DNA of 64,000 nt, taken from contig JAGWTC010000011.1 of assembly GCA_028869135.1 (NCBI GenBank), positions 26,922-90,921 on the forward strand. Direction: 5' to 3'. Both the position numbers and the translations under genes were made by a program. Numbering within the stretch: position 1 is the first letter of the stretch; each line of letters opens with the position of its first letter. This document shows, piece after piece, positions 1-8,224 of this stretch. Source of the DNA: Rhodocyclaceae bacterium (GTDB lineage Bacteria > Pseudomonadota > Gammaproteobacteria > Burkholderiales > Rhodocyclaceae). The notes below the pieces were generated by a model that saw nothing but the letters and a program-made list of their open reading frames with translations, searched no databases and was not told the origin of the DNA.

Positions 1-1
1 C

Positions 2-88
2 GCCCGCGGCGTGCCGGTCGGCGGCGAGCTTGAGTTTACCGATGCGGGCACGGTCGCCCAGGCTTTCATCGAGCGTCGCGAGTATTGA
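2..88 (+). CDS. C-terminal end of an unidentified protein (partial)
   Basis: An open frame enters from the left edge and ends with TGA at 86-88, giving a 28-residue tail that finishes in ERREY. The tail is too short to assign to a family. It lies about 200 bp upstream of the CoA-transferase gene on the same strand, so it could belong to the same functional neighbourhood, but that is only inference. Confidence 0.45.
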   Translation, partial: ARGVPVGGELEFTDAGTVAQAFIERREY

Positions 89-184
89 TAAGTCCGCTTG
101 CCGTGCGGATTGCCCTTTCCCATGTTGTTCCGGCCTCGGGGCACGTGTCTCTATCCCGCATCCGGAACGAATTAATGTGCTCAA

Positions 185-202
185 ACTTGAGCTTGCTCAA
201 GT
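185..202. promoter_or_regulatory. Perfect 8-bp inverted repeat, possible operator
   Basis: ACTTGAGC and GCTCAAGT flank a 2-bp TT spacer, giving an 18-bp palindrome 87 bp upstream of the CoA-transferase start. The size and symmetry suit a dimeric repressor such as a TetR-family protein. No regulator gene for it is visible here. It could also be a small mRNA hairpin. Confidence 0.35.
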
Positions 203-289
203 CAAAATCGGAACTTCATTGTTAATCTCAACGCGTCCCGCTGACCGGAGCAGCCAGATCGACCGGCAGGGGACAGGGATCAGAAGAAC

Positions 290-1498
290 ATGAGTACCAC
301 CAGCACCCCGAACAAGCCGCTGTGCGGAATCAAAGTCGTTGAGCTCGGCACCCTGATTGCCGGGCCTTTCTGCGCGCGCATTCTGGCGGAATTCGGTGCC
401 GAAGTGATCAAGATCGAAACGCCGGGCGAGGGCGATCCGCTGCGCTCCTGGCGCAAGATCTATGAGGGCACTTCTCTGTGGTGGTATCTGCAGGCAAGAA
501 ACAAGCAGTCGTTGACGCTCAACCTCAAGCAGCCCGAGGGCGTCGAGATTCTGAAGAAGCTGGTTGCGGAAGCCGACATCGTGGTCGAGAATTTCCGCCC
601 CGGCGTGCTCGAAAAGCTCGGTGTCGGCTGGGATGTGCTTTCCGCCGTCAATCCGGGCCTCGTCATGGTGCGCCTCTCGGGCTTCGGTCAGACTGGCCCG
701 ATGGCGCAGCAGCCGGGTTTCGGTGCCATCGGCGAATCCATGGGCGGCTTGCGTTACGTCACCGGCTTTTCCGACCGGCCGCCGGTCAAGACCGGGGTTT
801 CCATCGGCGATTCGATCGCCGCGCTATGGGCCGCCATCGGCGCCCTGATGGCCTTGCGCCACAAGGAAGTGAACGGCGGCAAGGGGCAGATTGTGGACGT
901 GGCTCTGTATGAGGCCGTGTTCGCCATGATGGAAAGCCTGGTACCCGAATTTGATGTCTTCGGCTTCGTGCGCGAACGCACCGGCAACATCATGCCCGGT
1001 ATCACGCCCTCGAATACCCACACGACCCGTGACGGCAAGCATGTCATCGTCGGCGCCAACGGCGACGCGATTTTTCGCCGCTGCATGGAAGTCATGGGGC
1101 GTGCCGATCTGGCCGCCGATCCGGCCCTGCAGACCAATGCCGGACGCGATACGCGCGCGACCGAGCTCTACGGTGTCATCGACGACTGGGTCAGGCGCCA
1201 TGACGAAAGCGATGTGCTGGCGCAACTGGGCGAGGCCGGCGTGCCGGCGAGCCGCATCTACTCCGTCGAGGACATGTTCAAGGATCCGCAATTCCTGGCC
1301 CGCGAGATGCTGCAGAGCGCGCAGCTCCCGGATGGAAAGGCGTTCCGCATGCCCGGCATCGTGCCGAAACTGAGCGACACGCCAGGCGGAGTGGAGAGCA
1401 TAGGGCCGCGCCTCGGGGCGCATACTGATGTCATATTGAAAAAGCTTGGCTACAACGAAGCAGCAATTTTGGAGCTTCAGGAAAAGGGTGTGGTTTAG
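290..1498 (+). CDS. CaiB/BaiF (class III) CoA-transferase
   Basis: The 402-residue product matches family III CoA-transferases, which move CoA between acyl-CoA thioesters and free carboxylic acids in the cytoplasm. The N-terminal VVELGTLIAGPFCAR segment is typical. So are the ENFRPG motif near residue 101 and the GFGQTGP motif near 131. Asp174 in SIGDSIAALW sits where the family's catalytic Asp is found. Length is normal (about 400). The substrate cannot be read from sequence; homologues act on succinyl-, benzylsuccinyl-, carnitine-, oxalyl- or itaconyl-type CoA esters. It has its own upstream gap with a palindrome, so it is probably transcribed separately from petABC. Confidence 0.88.
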   Translation: MSTTSTPNKPLCGIKVVELGTLIAGPFCARILAEFGAEVIKIETPGEGDPLRSWRKIYEGTSLWWYLQARNKQSLTLNLKQPEGVEILKKLVAEADIVVENFRPGVLEKLGVGWDVLSAVNPGLVMVRLSGFGQTGPMAQQPGFGAIGESMGGLRYVTGFSDRPPVKTGVSIGDSIAALWAAIGALMALRHKEVNGGKGQIVDVALYEAVFAMMESLVPEFDVFGFVRERTGNIMPGITPSNTHTTRDGKHVIVGANGDAIFRRCMEVMGRADLAADPALQTNAGRDTRATELYGVIDDWVRRHDESDVLAQLGEAGVPASRIYSVEDMFKDPQFLAREMLQSAQLPDGKAFRMPGIVPKLSDTPGGVESIGPRLGAHTDVILKKLGYNEAAILELQEKGVV

Positions 1499-1522
1499 CC
1501 ATTAGTTTTGCCGACGAGCCTC

Positions 1523-1551
1523 TTTAAACCACTTTATCAATAAGGTATAGT
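1523..1551 (+). promoter_or_regulatory. Putative sigma-70 promoter of petABC
   Basis: A TATAGT -10 hexamer (1546-1551) lies 17 bp after TTTAAA (1523-1528). The -10 is good and the -35 is weak. It is followed by a roughly 90-nt leader containing three GGTTCTT copies between about 1602 and 1626, whose role is unknown. It is the best match in the 146-bp gap before petA. Confidence 0.4.
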
Positions 1552-1644
1552 GATGCGGTTTTGTCGTTCTTGCTACTGGTAGTTGCAACATCCGCTTCTT
1601 CAGGTTCTTGGGTTCTTTAGGTTCTTAATTCCAGAGGTAACTTC

Positions 1645-2241
1645 ATGAGTGGTGATGAGAAAGTGGATTGCGGGCGACGTCGCTTGCTGGTGACCACGGC
1701 CGCCATCGGTGGTGTCGGCGGTGTCGTGGTGGCAACGCCGTTTGTCAAAAGCATGCTTCCCTCGGAGCGGGCCAAGGCCGCCGGTGCGCCGGTCGAGGTC
1801 GATATCTCCAAGCTCGGCCCGGGCGAGATGATGACGGTCGAATGGCGCGGCAAGCCGGTGTGGATCATCAACCGCACGCCGGAAATGCTGGAGTCGCTCA
1901 AGAAGACCGATGGTCTGGTCAGCGATCCCCAGTCCAAGAAGGACATGCAGCCCAAGTACTGTCAGAACGAGACGCGTTCGATCAAGCCCAATCTGCTGGT
2001 CGCCGTCGGTATCTGCACGCACCTTGGCTGCTCGCCGACCGACAAGTTCAAGACCGGCGCCGAAAGCGGCATTGCGTCCGACTGGCCGGGCGGTTTCATT
2101 TGTCCCTGCCATGGTTCGACCTTCGACATGGCCGGTCGCGTCTACAAGAGCAAGCCCGCCCCCGACAACCTCGAAGTTCCGCCGCACATGTATCTCAGCG
2201 ATACCAGGATCGTGATCGGCGAAGAAAAGAAGGGAGCCTGA
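1645..2241 (+). CDS. petA: Ubiquinol-cytochrome c reductase Rieske iron-sulfur subunit
   Basis: This 198-residue protein is the 2Fe-2S subunit of the cytochrome bc1 complex. It passes electrons from ubiquinol to cytochrome c1 on the periplasmic side of the inner membrane. A twin-arginine segment (GRRRLLV, residues 10-16) precedes a hydrophobic anchor at about 17-33, as expected for a Tat-exported Rieske protein. The cluster motifs are CTHLGC (124-129) and CPCHGS (153-158). By homology Cys124, His126, Cys153 and His156 bind the cluster, and Cys129-Cys155 form the disulfide. An AGAGGT ribosome site precedes the ATG. It is the first gene of petABC, 1 nt from petB. Confidence 0.97.
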   Translation: MSGDEKVDCGRRRLLVTTAAIGGVGGVVVATPFVKSMLPSERAKAAGAPVEVDISKLGPGEMMTVEWRGKPVWIINRTPEMLESLKKTDGLVSDPQSKKDMQPKYCQNETRSIKPNLLVAVGICTHLGCSPTDKFKTGAESGIASDWPGGFICPCHGSTFDMAGRVYKSKPAPDNLEVPPHMYLSDTRIVIGEEKKGA

Positions 2242-2242
2242 G

Positions 2243-3538
2243 ATGGCCGGTAGCGCGAACAAGTACAAGTCGGACGGCACCCTCGTCGGCGGTCTGCTGG
2301 AGTGGGTGGATGCCCGCTTCCCGGCCACGTCGCTGTGGAAGGAGCACCTCTCCGAATACTACGCACCGAAGAATTTCAACTTCTGGTATTTCTTCGGCTC
2401 CCTGGCGCTGCTGGTGCTGGTGCTGCAGATCGTGACGGGCATCTTCCTGGTCATGCATTTCAAGCCCGACGCCTCGCTCAACGCCTCCGGCGTGCCGATC
2501 GCATTTGCTTCGGTCGAGTACATCATGCGCGATGTGCCCTGGGGCTGGCTGATCCGCTACATGCATTCGACCGGCGCCTCGGCCTTCTTCATCGTCGTCT
2601 ATCTGCACATGTTCCGCGGTCTGCTCTACGGTTCCTACCGCAAGCCGCGCGAGCTGATCTGGATCTTCGGCCTGCTGATCTTCCTGTGCCTGATGGGCGA
2701 AGCCTTCTTCGGCTACCTGCTGCCCTGGGGGCAGATGTCCTTCTGGGGCGCGCAGGTGATCGTGAACCTGTTCTCCGCGATTCCCGTCATCGGGCCTGAT
2801 CTCTCGATCTGGCTGCGCGGCGACTTCGTGGTCGGCGACGCGACGCTGAACCGCTTCTTCTCCTTCCACGTCATCGCCATGCCGCTGGTGCTGCTCGGTC
2901 TGGTTGCCGCGCACATCATCGCGCTGCACGAAGTCGGTTCCAACAACCCGGACGGCGTGGAAATCAAGAAGCACAAAGACGCCAACGGGATCCCGCTCGA
3001 CGGCATTCCCTTCCATCCGTACTACACGATGAAGGACATTGTCGGCGTCGTCGTCTTCCTGATCGTGTTCTCGCTGATTGTGTTCTTCCTGCCCGAGTTC
3101 GGCGGTTACTTCCTGGAATACAACAACTTCATCCCGGCCGACCCGCTGAAGACCCCGCCGCATATCGCGCCGGTCTGGTACTTCACGCCGTTCTACTCGG
3201 TGCTGCGCGCGGTGACCTACCCGCTGTTCGGTCTCGACGCCAAGTTCTGGGGTGTCGTGGCGATGGGCGCGTCGGTGGTAATCATCGCCTTCCTGCCGTG
3301 GCTGGATCGCAGCCCGGCCAAGTCGATTCGCTATCGCGGCCCGATCTACAAGTCCTTCCTTGCTGCATTCGTCGTGGCCTTCTTCATCCTCGGCTACCTC
3401 GGCGTCCTGCCGCCCACTCCGGGCCGCACGCTGGTATCGCAGATTTGTTCGGTGATCTATTTCGCCTTCTTCCTGCTCATGCCGTGGTACAGCAAGATCG
3501 ACAAATGCAAGCCTGAACCGGAAAGGGTGACCGGATAA
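2243..3538 (+). CDS. petB: Ubiquinol-cytochrome c reductase cytochrome b subunit
   Basis: The 431-residue integral membrane subunit carries the two b hemes and both quinone sites of bc1. His108/His122 and His209/His224 are spaced as the bis-His heme ligands. The Qo-site PEWY motif appears as PVWY (310-313), a variant I recall as common in proteobacteria with a short fused cytochrome b. About eight hydrophobic helices are visible, with the C-terminal ones after residue 330. It starts 1 nt after petA and its TAA overlaps the petC ATG by one base, so the three subunits are translationally coupled. Confidence 0.97.
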   Translation: MAGSANKYKSDGTLVGGLLEWVDARFPATSLWKEHLSEYYAPKNFNFWYFFGSLALLVLVLQIVTGIFLVMHFKPDASLNASGVPIAFASVEYIMRDVPWGWLIRYMHSTGASAFFIVVYLHMFRGLLYGSYRKPRELIWIFGLLIFLCLMGEAFFGYLLPWGQMSFWGAQVIVNLFSAIPVIGPDLSIWLRGDFVVGDATLNRFFSFHVIAMPLVLLGLVAAHIIALHEVGSNNPDGVEIKKHKDANGIPLDGIPFHPYYTMKDIVGVVVFLIVFSLIVFFLPEFGGYFLEYNNFIPADPLKTPPHIAPVWYFTPFYSVLRAVTYPLFGLDAKFWGVVAMGASVVIIAFLPWLDRSPAKSIRYRGPIYKSFLAAFVVAFFILGYLGVLPPTPGRTLVSQICSVIYFAFFLLMPWYSKIDKCKPEPERVTG

Positions 3539-4266
3539 TGAAGAAAAGTCTCATAGCAATCATTGCGGCGCCCATTTTTGCGCTGTTCGCCACGGCCGCC
3601 ATGGCCAGCGGCCCCGAGCTGCATCTCGACCATGCGCCTAACAAGCGCACCGACAATGCGGCCCTGCAAAATGGCGCGCGCCTGTTCGTAAATTATTGTT
3701 TGAATTGCCATTCCGCCTCCTACATGCGTTACAACCGCCTGCAGGACATCGGCCTGTCCGAGGCGCAGATCAGGGACAACCTGATGTTCACCGAGGATAA
3801 GGTGGGCGAGCCCATGCGTATCGCCATGCAGCGGGCCGATGCCAAGGTCTGGTTCGGCGCCGCGCCGCCGGATCTGACCATCATTGCCCGTTCCCGTGCA
3901 TCGGAATTTGGCAGCGGGCCCGACTGGCTGTATACTTACCTCCGCTCCTTCTACCGTGACGAGTCCCGCCCTACCGGCTGGAACAACACGGTCTTCGAAA
4001 ACGTCGGTATGCCGCATGCCCTTTGGGAACTGCAAGGTATCCAGGAGAAGGGCGAGCATGGCAAGCTTTCCCTGGCCGTACCGGGAAAGATGACGCCGGA
4101 GCAATACGACGAAGCGGTGGCCGACCTGGTGGCCTTTCTGCAATACATGGGTGAGCCTGTGAGCGAGTTTCGCAAGAGCCTCGGCCTCATGGTCATCGTT
4201 TTCCTGGGTATTCTGCTGGTGTTCGCCTACGCTTTGAAGCGTGAATACTGGAAGGACATCCACTAA
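3538..4266 (+). CDS. petC: Ubiquinol-cytochrome c reductase cytochrome c1 subunit
   Basis: This 242-residue c-type cytochrome is the electron exit of the bc1 complex. It has a Sec signal peptide ending near AMA-SG (residue 24) and one heme-binding CLNCH motif (54-58). Met158 in VGMPH is the likely sixth heme ligand. A C-terminal transmembrane anchor spans about residues 215-233. It closes the petABC operon. Length and topology are normal for a stand-alone proteobacterial cytochrome c1. Confidence 0.97.
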   Translation: MKKSLIAIIAAPIFALFATAAMASGPELHLDHAPNKRTDNAALQNGARLFVNYCLNCHSASYMRYNRLQDIGLSEAQIRDNLMFTEDKVGEPMRIAMQRADAKVWFGAAPPDLTIIARSRASEFGSGPDWLYTYLRSFYRDESRPTGWNNTVFENVGMPHALWELQGIQEKGEHGKLSLAVPGKMTPEQYDEAVADLVAFLQYMGEPVSEFRKSLGLMVIVFLGILLVFAYALKREYWKDIH

Positions 4267-4369
4267 TAATTAGGTCTTGTTCGGATAAATTATGGGGCAT
4301 CGTGAAGTAAACGCACCGTCGGTTCGCCGCGTGGTGCGTGACGCCGACTATTCCTGGGGAACCAGCGCA

Positions 4370-4966
4370 ATGATGAATCTGTATTCGGGTACCACCGACC
4401 CGTTCAGCCATCGCTGCCGCATTGTTCTCTACGAAAAGCAGATGGACTTTCAGGTCATCGACGTCGACCTGTTCAACAAGCCGGAAGACATCGCCGTCAT
4501 CAACCCGTATAACCGCGTGCCCGTGCTCGTCGATCGCGACCTCATCCTGTATGAGGCCAACATCATCAACGAGTATATCGACGAGCGTTTTCCGCACCCG
4601 CAGTTGATGCCGCCGGATCCCATCATGCGTGCCCGCGCCCGCCAGCTCCTGTTTACCATGGAGCAGGAGCTGTTCAGCCACATCGAGGCCATCGAAAAGA
4701 ACCTCAAGTCGGCCGACAAGGCGCGCCAGCATATCCGCGAACGTCTGGTTGAACTGGCTCCGCTGTTCAACAAGCAGAAGCACATGCTGGGCGAGGACTT
4801 CTCCATGCTCGACGTGGCCATCGCCCCGCTGTTGTGGCGTCTGGATCACTATGGCGTCGAGTTGCCGAAGACCGCTGCTCCGATCCAGAAGTATGCCGAA
4901 CGCATTTTTAGCCGTCAGGGTTTCATTGATGCGCTGACGCCTTCGGAAAAAGTCATGCGTCGCTGA
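4370..4966 (+). CDS. sspA: Stringent starvation protein A (GST-fold transcription factor)
   Basis: SspA binds RNA polymerase and modulates transcription in stationary phase and acid stress. It has a glutathione-transferase fold but no catalysis. The product (198 aa from 4370) begins MMNLYSGTTDPFSHRC and contains NPYNRVPVLV and ERFPHPQLMP, all hallmark SspA segments. The frame stays open upstream to an ATG at 4292, which would add 26 residues not found in the family, so I prefer 4370 or 4373. It lies about 100 bp downstream of petC, and petABC-sspA-sspB is a familiar beta/gammaproteobacterial order. A strong terminator follows. Confidence 0.93.
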   Translation: MMNLYSGTTDPFSHRCRIVLYEKQMDFQVIDVDLFNKPEDIAVINPYNRVPVLVDRDLILYEANIINEYIDERFPHPQLMPPDPIMRARARQLLFTMEQELFSHIEAIEKNLKSADKARQHIRERLVELAPLFNKQKHMLGEDFSMLDVAIAPLLWRLDHYGVELPKTAAPIQKYAERIFSRQGFIDALTPSEKVMRR

Positions 4967-4980
4967 ACGTATGCATGACA

Positions 4981-5013
4981 ACAAAACGGCTGCTTCGGCA
5001 GCCGTTTTGTTTT
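4981..5013 (+). terminator. Rho-independent terminator after sspA
   Basis: A perfect 13-bp stem (ACAAAACGGCTGC paired with GCAGCCGTTTTGT) with a TTCG tetraloop is followed by GTTTTG. It separates sspA from sspB. Confidence 0.85.
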
Positions 5014-5046
5014 GGGTCTTTCCTCTTTAGCCACTAGAATCACGTC

Positions 5047-5517
5047 ATGAGCACTGTCAGCACCAAACCCTACCTGATCCGCGCCATTTGGCAATGGTGC
5101 ATGGATCAAGGCGAAACGCCCTACATCGTTGTCGCCGTGGACGAGCACACCCAAGTTCCGGCGGGCTACGTCAAGGACGGACAGATCGTTCTCAATGTCG
5201 GTCTGGAGGCGACCAGCCAGCTCGATGTCGGCAACGAATTCATTGCCTTCCAGGCCCGCTTCGGTGGCGTCGCCCAGCAGATATTCGTGCCGGTCGAGCG
5301 CGTCGCGGCGATCTACGCGCGCGAGAGCGGCGAAGGCATGGGGTTCGAGATCAGCGAGGTCGTTAAAAAGAACCTCCCGACGCCGCAAGATGACAAGCCC
5401 GCAACGGGCAATCTCAAGCCGGTCGAGGCATCTGGCGAAAGAGCCGGTGACGATGCTCCGCCGGATGAACCGACACCCCCCGGTGGCAATCGCCCGAGGT
5501 TTACCGTCGTCAAGTAG
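5047..5517 (+). CDS. sspB: ClpXP protease specificity-enhancing factor SspB
   Basis: SspB is the adaptor that tethers ssrA-tagged and other substrates to ClpXP. The N-terminal substrate-binding domain starts STKPYLIRAIWQWC, and VVAVD and VLNVGLEA also follow the family pattern. A Pro/Asp-rich disordered linker (about 115-148) leads to the C-terminal RPRFTVVK, which corresponds to the ClpX-docking peptide (RPxLxVVK type). The 156-residue length is normal. Its 3' end overlaps the convergent small ORF by 8 bp. Confidence 0.94.
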   Translation: MSTVSTKPYLIRAIWQWCMDQGETPYIVVAVDEHTQVPAGYVKDGQIVLNVGLEATSQLDVGNEFIAFQARFGGVAQQIFVPVERVAAIYARESGEGMGFEISEVVKKNLPTPQDDKPATGNLKPVEASGERAGDDAPPDEPTPPGGNRPRFTVVK

Positions 5518-5773
5518 GGTGACCTGCCAGCTCCTCAGCGGGGTCGGGCAGGTTGTAGCGCATGCGCAGGTGGTGGATGCGCGGCGAAATTTCTTCGAGA
5601 CAGCCGCTATGGCCGGCTGCGCTGTCGGTGCGGATCATCCAGTTGCAGCCCAGCTCGTCCGGCTCGTGCAGATAGATGCCTTTCATGTCGGCGCCCGTGC
5701 AGCTCGCGCACTGGGCCAGCGCGTCATTGATCAGCATTTCGAGTTCCCGGCGGGAAATGATGGCTTGGGACAT
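5510..5773 (-). CDS. Conserved-looking hypothetical protein, 87 aa
   Basis: This small acidic soluble protein has no transmembrane segment. Cysteines occur at CASC (residues 22-25) and singly later. It is convergent with sspB and overlaps it by 8 bp. A GAGG ribosome site sits about 6 nt before the ATG, which supports expression. I do not recognise the family. Its composition and codon use match the host rather than the neighbouring island. Confidence 0.65.
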   Translation of the reverse strand: MSQAIISRRELEMLINDALAQCASCTGADMKGIYLHEPDELGCNWMIRTDSAAGHSGCLEEISPRIHHLRMRYNLPDPAEELAGHPT

Positions 5774-6014
5774 GAGAACCTCGGTACGTTTTTCCCGCTG
5801 CCTGCAATCCCGGGGCCCGCGATTGTTTGTTCCCGATGTCAGAACAGGCAGTCGTGCCTCGCTGCATGCCCTGGTGGCGTCCGGTACAAAAGTCTTTCAG
5901 CCGGACCTTTATCCCATGGTTTTGCCGGGCGGGTGTTTGTCCAAGTATAGATTTCGGATTTTGAAAACGAAATGCGCTGCGGTGCAATCGTTTTCCAGCG
6001 ATGGCCGCGGTAGT

Positions 6015-6040
6015 GATTTGGCGCCCGTGGTGGAATCGAA
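6015..6040. repeat. Distal attachment-site copy (att left)
   Basis: The 26-bp sequence matches 12346-12372 except for one missing C (GGCGCCCGTGG here, GGCGCCCCGTGG in the tRNA). It marks the left border of the island. It is a displaced tRNA-Arg 3' end (T-arm to CCA) and does not form a tRNA on its own. Confidence 0.85.
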
Positions 6041-6093
6041 TAATCGAAGCTAGGCCTTGTGCTGCAATGGTGTCTGAATTCAGGCAAGGCCGG

Positions 6094-6117
6094 ATACCAA
6101 CAGAAATACCATCAGAC
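6094..6117. repeat. Putative integrase arm-type or regulator site, left end
   Basis: TACCAACAGAAATACCATCAGA (6095-6116) matches 12217-12238 with one mismatch. The AAATACCATCA core occurs once here and three times (one inverted) at the right end. The position just inside each att copy suits arm-type binding sites for the integrase or AlpA/Xis sites. Confidence 0.6.
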
Positions 6118-6523
6118 TTCATCGCTTGGCATAGGGAGGGGCGGCGATTTGTTCGGATAAATCGGGGCCGGCGTTCGGCGAAACTCTCCCGGAATCTGTT
6201 GCGAAACCCATTGCCGAGTCGGGCACATAGCTAGGCCACATCAAGGAGGCGCCGTTGCGGGTGGTGCCGTGGCCATTCGGCTTTATTCCGCCACGGTTCG
6301 GATTTATTTCCTCTTTTTTTTGTGGGTGCAACCTGCGACTTCCCCTGCGACCTGCGCGGTTATGTGCGCGGAAATTGCGGACTTATCTGCGAACCTATAA
6401 AGGCGGCGGGCCCCCACATATCTAGGCCCTGCAATGCTTTCCGCCCCGTTCTGTGCGAACCTATTGCGGACATATCTGCGCGGAAATCAAACCTGCGACC
6501 AGCCCTGCGACTTTTCCCGCCAT

Positions 6524-6564
6524 GCCGTGGCCGTTACCGCATGCTGAGCGAAAACGGCCACGGC
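6524..6564. repeat. 12-bp inverted repeat downstream of hub gene
   Basis: GCCGTGGCCGTT (6524-6535) and AACGGCCACGGC (6553-6564) form a perfect 12-bp stem with a 17-nt loop, starting 18 nt past the stop of the last island gene. No T-run follows on the minus strand, so it is not a classic terminator. A related hairpin lies at 10910-10944. Confidence 0.55.
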
Positions 6565-6581
6565 ACCGCCATGGCCAAGGC

Positions 6582-7448
6582 TCATTGCGGGAACCGATAG
6601 CATCTGACATGTGAGAACCACGGGCCGCCTGGCATTTCGCTAGAAAGCTCATAGCCGACGTTCCAGAGGTCAAACAAACCGCATGCATAGGGGCCAAGTG
6701 AGCTCTGTACCTCGACCACTCCGGGAATGGTCAGATTCGGATTGAACTCGGTTGTCAGTAGCATGCCGCTGCCGGAAACTTGGGGATAGCCGACCAGCCC
6801 GGTCTCCTTGGAGATCAGGACAGGTGCATTCGGATCCTTTCTCTCCTTTCTTGGGCAGATGATTAGCTTGCCCAGCGTTATCCGGTAGAGGATGTCTGCC
6901 GCCTCTGCGCAGGCGCGGATTTGATCCAACGCAGAGCCGGGAAAGTACGGATTTGAGAGCACAACATCGACGCCTCGATCCTCAAATACTAGGCCGGCCA
7001 AATCAGCTAGCGTCCGCATGATGTCGGAGACTTTGGTAGAACCGCGGAAACTCGTCGCGCCGACAGGCTTAAGCGCCACGTACAGGCCGCAGTAGGCGGT
7101 AATGCTGAAAACCACATCCGGCGACCCAGAGTAATCCGCCCAAGCTTCGCTGATTGACCCTTCATAGATGAGGCTCATGCCGTTCTCATCATCGCCAGCG
7201 GCGAGTAGCACCTTGTTTGCCCCACGCAACTCCGACTGCACATAGCCGGTCACAGTTAGCCTGGTCATCATCTCTTGCGAGAGCCCGTAAATCTGCAGAT
7301 GCAGATCATCCATCCCAATACTGAAAGTGGTTTGGCATGAGGCTCGCATTCGGTACCCAGACAGAGTGACGGTATCGCCTACCTTCTCGCCGTATGGGCC
7401 CGTCCCCAGGGTGATGGTCAGTTCGAGTTTCTTTTTCGTAAAGCTCAT
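6582..7448 (-). CDS. Phage baseplate-hub-like protein
   Basis: The 288-residue product has the feel of myophage baseplate hub proteins (E217 gp41/gpD-like). These sit at the centre of the contractile-tail baseplate around the tail tip. The N-terminus (SFTKKKLELTITLGTG, then DTVTLSGYRM and DLHLQIYGLSQ) follows the beta-rich pattern I associate with that group. The assignment is by recall only. I chose the ATG at 7448 because AAAGGA lies about 6 nt upstream; the frame is open 14 codons further. It is the last gene of the leftward island operon, 11 nt after the DnaC-like gene. It is the only virion-type gene in the element. Confidence 0.6.
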   Translation of the reverse strand: MSFTKKKLELTITLGTGPYGEKVGDTVTLSGYRMRASCQTTFSIGMDDLHLQIYGLSQEMMTRLTVTGYVQSELRGANKVLLAAGDDENGMSLIYEGSISEAWADYSGSPDVVFSITAYCGLYVALKPVGATSFRGSTKVSDIMRTLADLAGLVFEDRGVDVVLSNPYFPGSALDQIRACAEAADILYRITLGKLIICPRKERKDPNAPVLISKETGLVGYPQVSGSGMLLTTEFNPNLTIPGVVEVQSSLGPYACGLFDLWNVGYELSSEMPGGPWFSHVRCYRFPQ

Positions 7449-7459
7449 TCGGTATCCTT

Positions 7460-8224
7460 TCAGGCTTGTTTGCCGCGATGGCTCGACCAATCGAAGGTAA
7501 CGACCTTGCCGCCGTCCTCTCTGATCCGGTCGAAAATGCGCTCACCCAGAAAGGTGCGCACCTCGGGCACGGTTAGGTTGCTCAGGTACAGAGTCGGGCG
7601 CCGCTTCTCGTAGCGCTCATTGAGTACATCGAACAGGATCTGCTTCTCTGTTTCGCTGCCGAATTGAATCCCCACCTCATCGAGAATCAGGAGGTCAGGA
7701 GCCGTCAATGCCGCTACGGCCTGTGATTCGGTCTCCTGTGCGCCGCGAGACCATGTGTCCTTGACTCGGCGAAGGGCGCGGATCGTCGTCGTGAATAGGG
7801 CCGTGTAGCCCTCATCCATAACCGCATGGGCAATGCCTACCGACAGATGCGTTTTCCCGGTACCCGGGCGACCGATCAGGAGCGCGGAGCGCCCTGTGGT
7901 CATGATCGAATCGAAGTCGGCTGCAAACGCCTTTGCGAAGGCCAACGCGGCTTTCTGCTCATCGGTTTCCGCCCTGAAGGTTTCCAGGCGTCGATCTCGG
8001 AAGCGCTCAGGGATACATGCGGCCCCGACTCGTTGATACAACTCGACCTGCCGCCGCATGCGTACCTGCTCCGCCCGTCGCTCCTCCTCTTCGCTTTGTT
8101 CGGCCGCGGCACAGTGCGCACACCTCGTCCAAATTTTGCCGAAGATATGGCGCGACTCAAACTCACCATGCTTGGCGCATACCTCGGTCCTGTTCGGCTC
8201 GGTGGATAGTCTCAGGGCGCTCAT
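7460..8224 (-). CDS. DnaC/IstB-like replicative helicase loader (AAA+ ATPase)
   Basis: The 254-residue product resembles phage DnaC-type loaders, which place the host DnaB helicase at an origin. A Cys/His set (Cys16, His19, Cys35, Cys38) resembles the N-terminal metal-binding segment of phage homologues. Walker A GRPGTGKTHL is followed by Walker B LLILDEVG and the sensor-like LYLSNL. The start at 8224 is supported by GGGAGG 8 nt upstream; the frame is open 44 codons further inside rep. The gene overlaps rep by 62 bp, so the two are coupled. Together with rep it makes a lambda O/P-like initiation module that would recruit host DnaB. Confidence 0.82.
   Translation of the reverse strand: MSALRLSTEPNRTEVCAKHGEFESRHIFGKIWTRCAHCAAAEQSEEEERRAEQVRMRRQVELYQRVGAACIPERFRDRRLETFRAETDEQKAALAFAKAFAADFDSIMTTGRSALLIGRPGTGKTHLSVGIAHAVMDEGYTALFTTTIRALRRVKDTWSRGAQETESQAVAALTAPDLLILDEVGIQFGSETEKQILFDVLNERYEKRRPTLYLSNLTVPEVRTFLGERIFDRIREDGGKVVTFDWSSHRGKQA

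Larger units (their letters stand above)
6041..6581. repeat. Non-coding left end of island with TGCG-rich swapped repeats
   Basis: No gene is supported in these 541 bp. A 17-bp core TTGCGGAC(T/A)TATCTGCG occurs at 6375-6391 and 6464-6480. TGCGAACCTAT follows copy 1 (6388-6398) but precedes copy 2 (6454-6464). GCGCGGAAAT precedes copy 1 (6366-6375) but follows copy 2 (6478-6487). AACCTGCGAC flanks the block at 6330-6339 and 6490-6499, and CCCTGCGAC at 6343 and 6503. The role is unknown; packaging (cos/pac), replication or helper-recognition sites are candidates. Confidence 0.6.

Noticed and set aside
6015..6060. A second tRNA gene near 6 kb
   Set aside because: Only the 3' quarter of tRNA-Arg is present, with one base missing; it is an att copy.
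6119..6331. Small ORFs in the island's left non-coding end
   Set aside because: No ribosome site, low-complexity products and overlap with repeats; not supported as genes.
6524..6564. Rho-independent terminator of the island operon
   Set aside because: The stem is strong but no T-run follows on the minus strand, so it is listed as a repeat.
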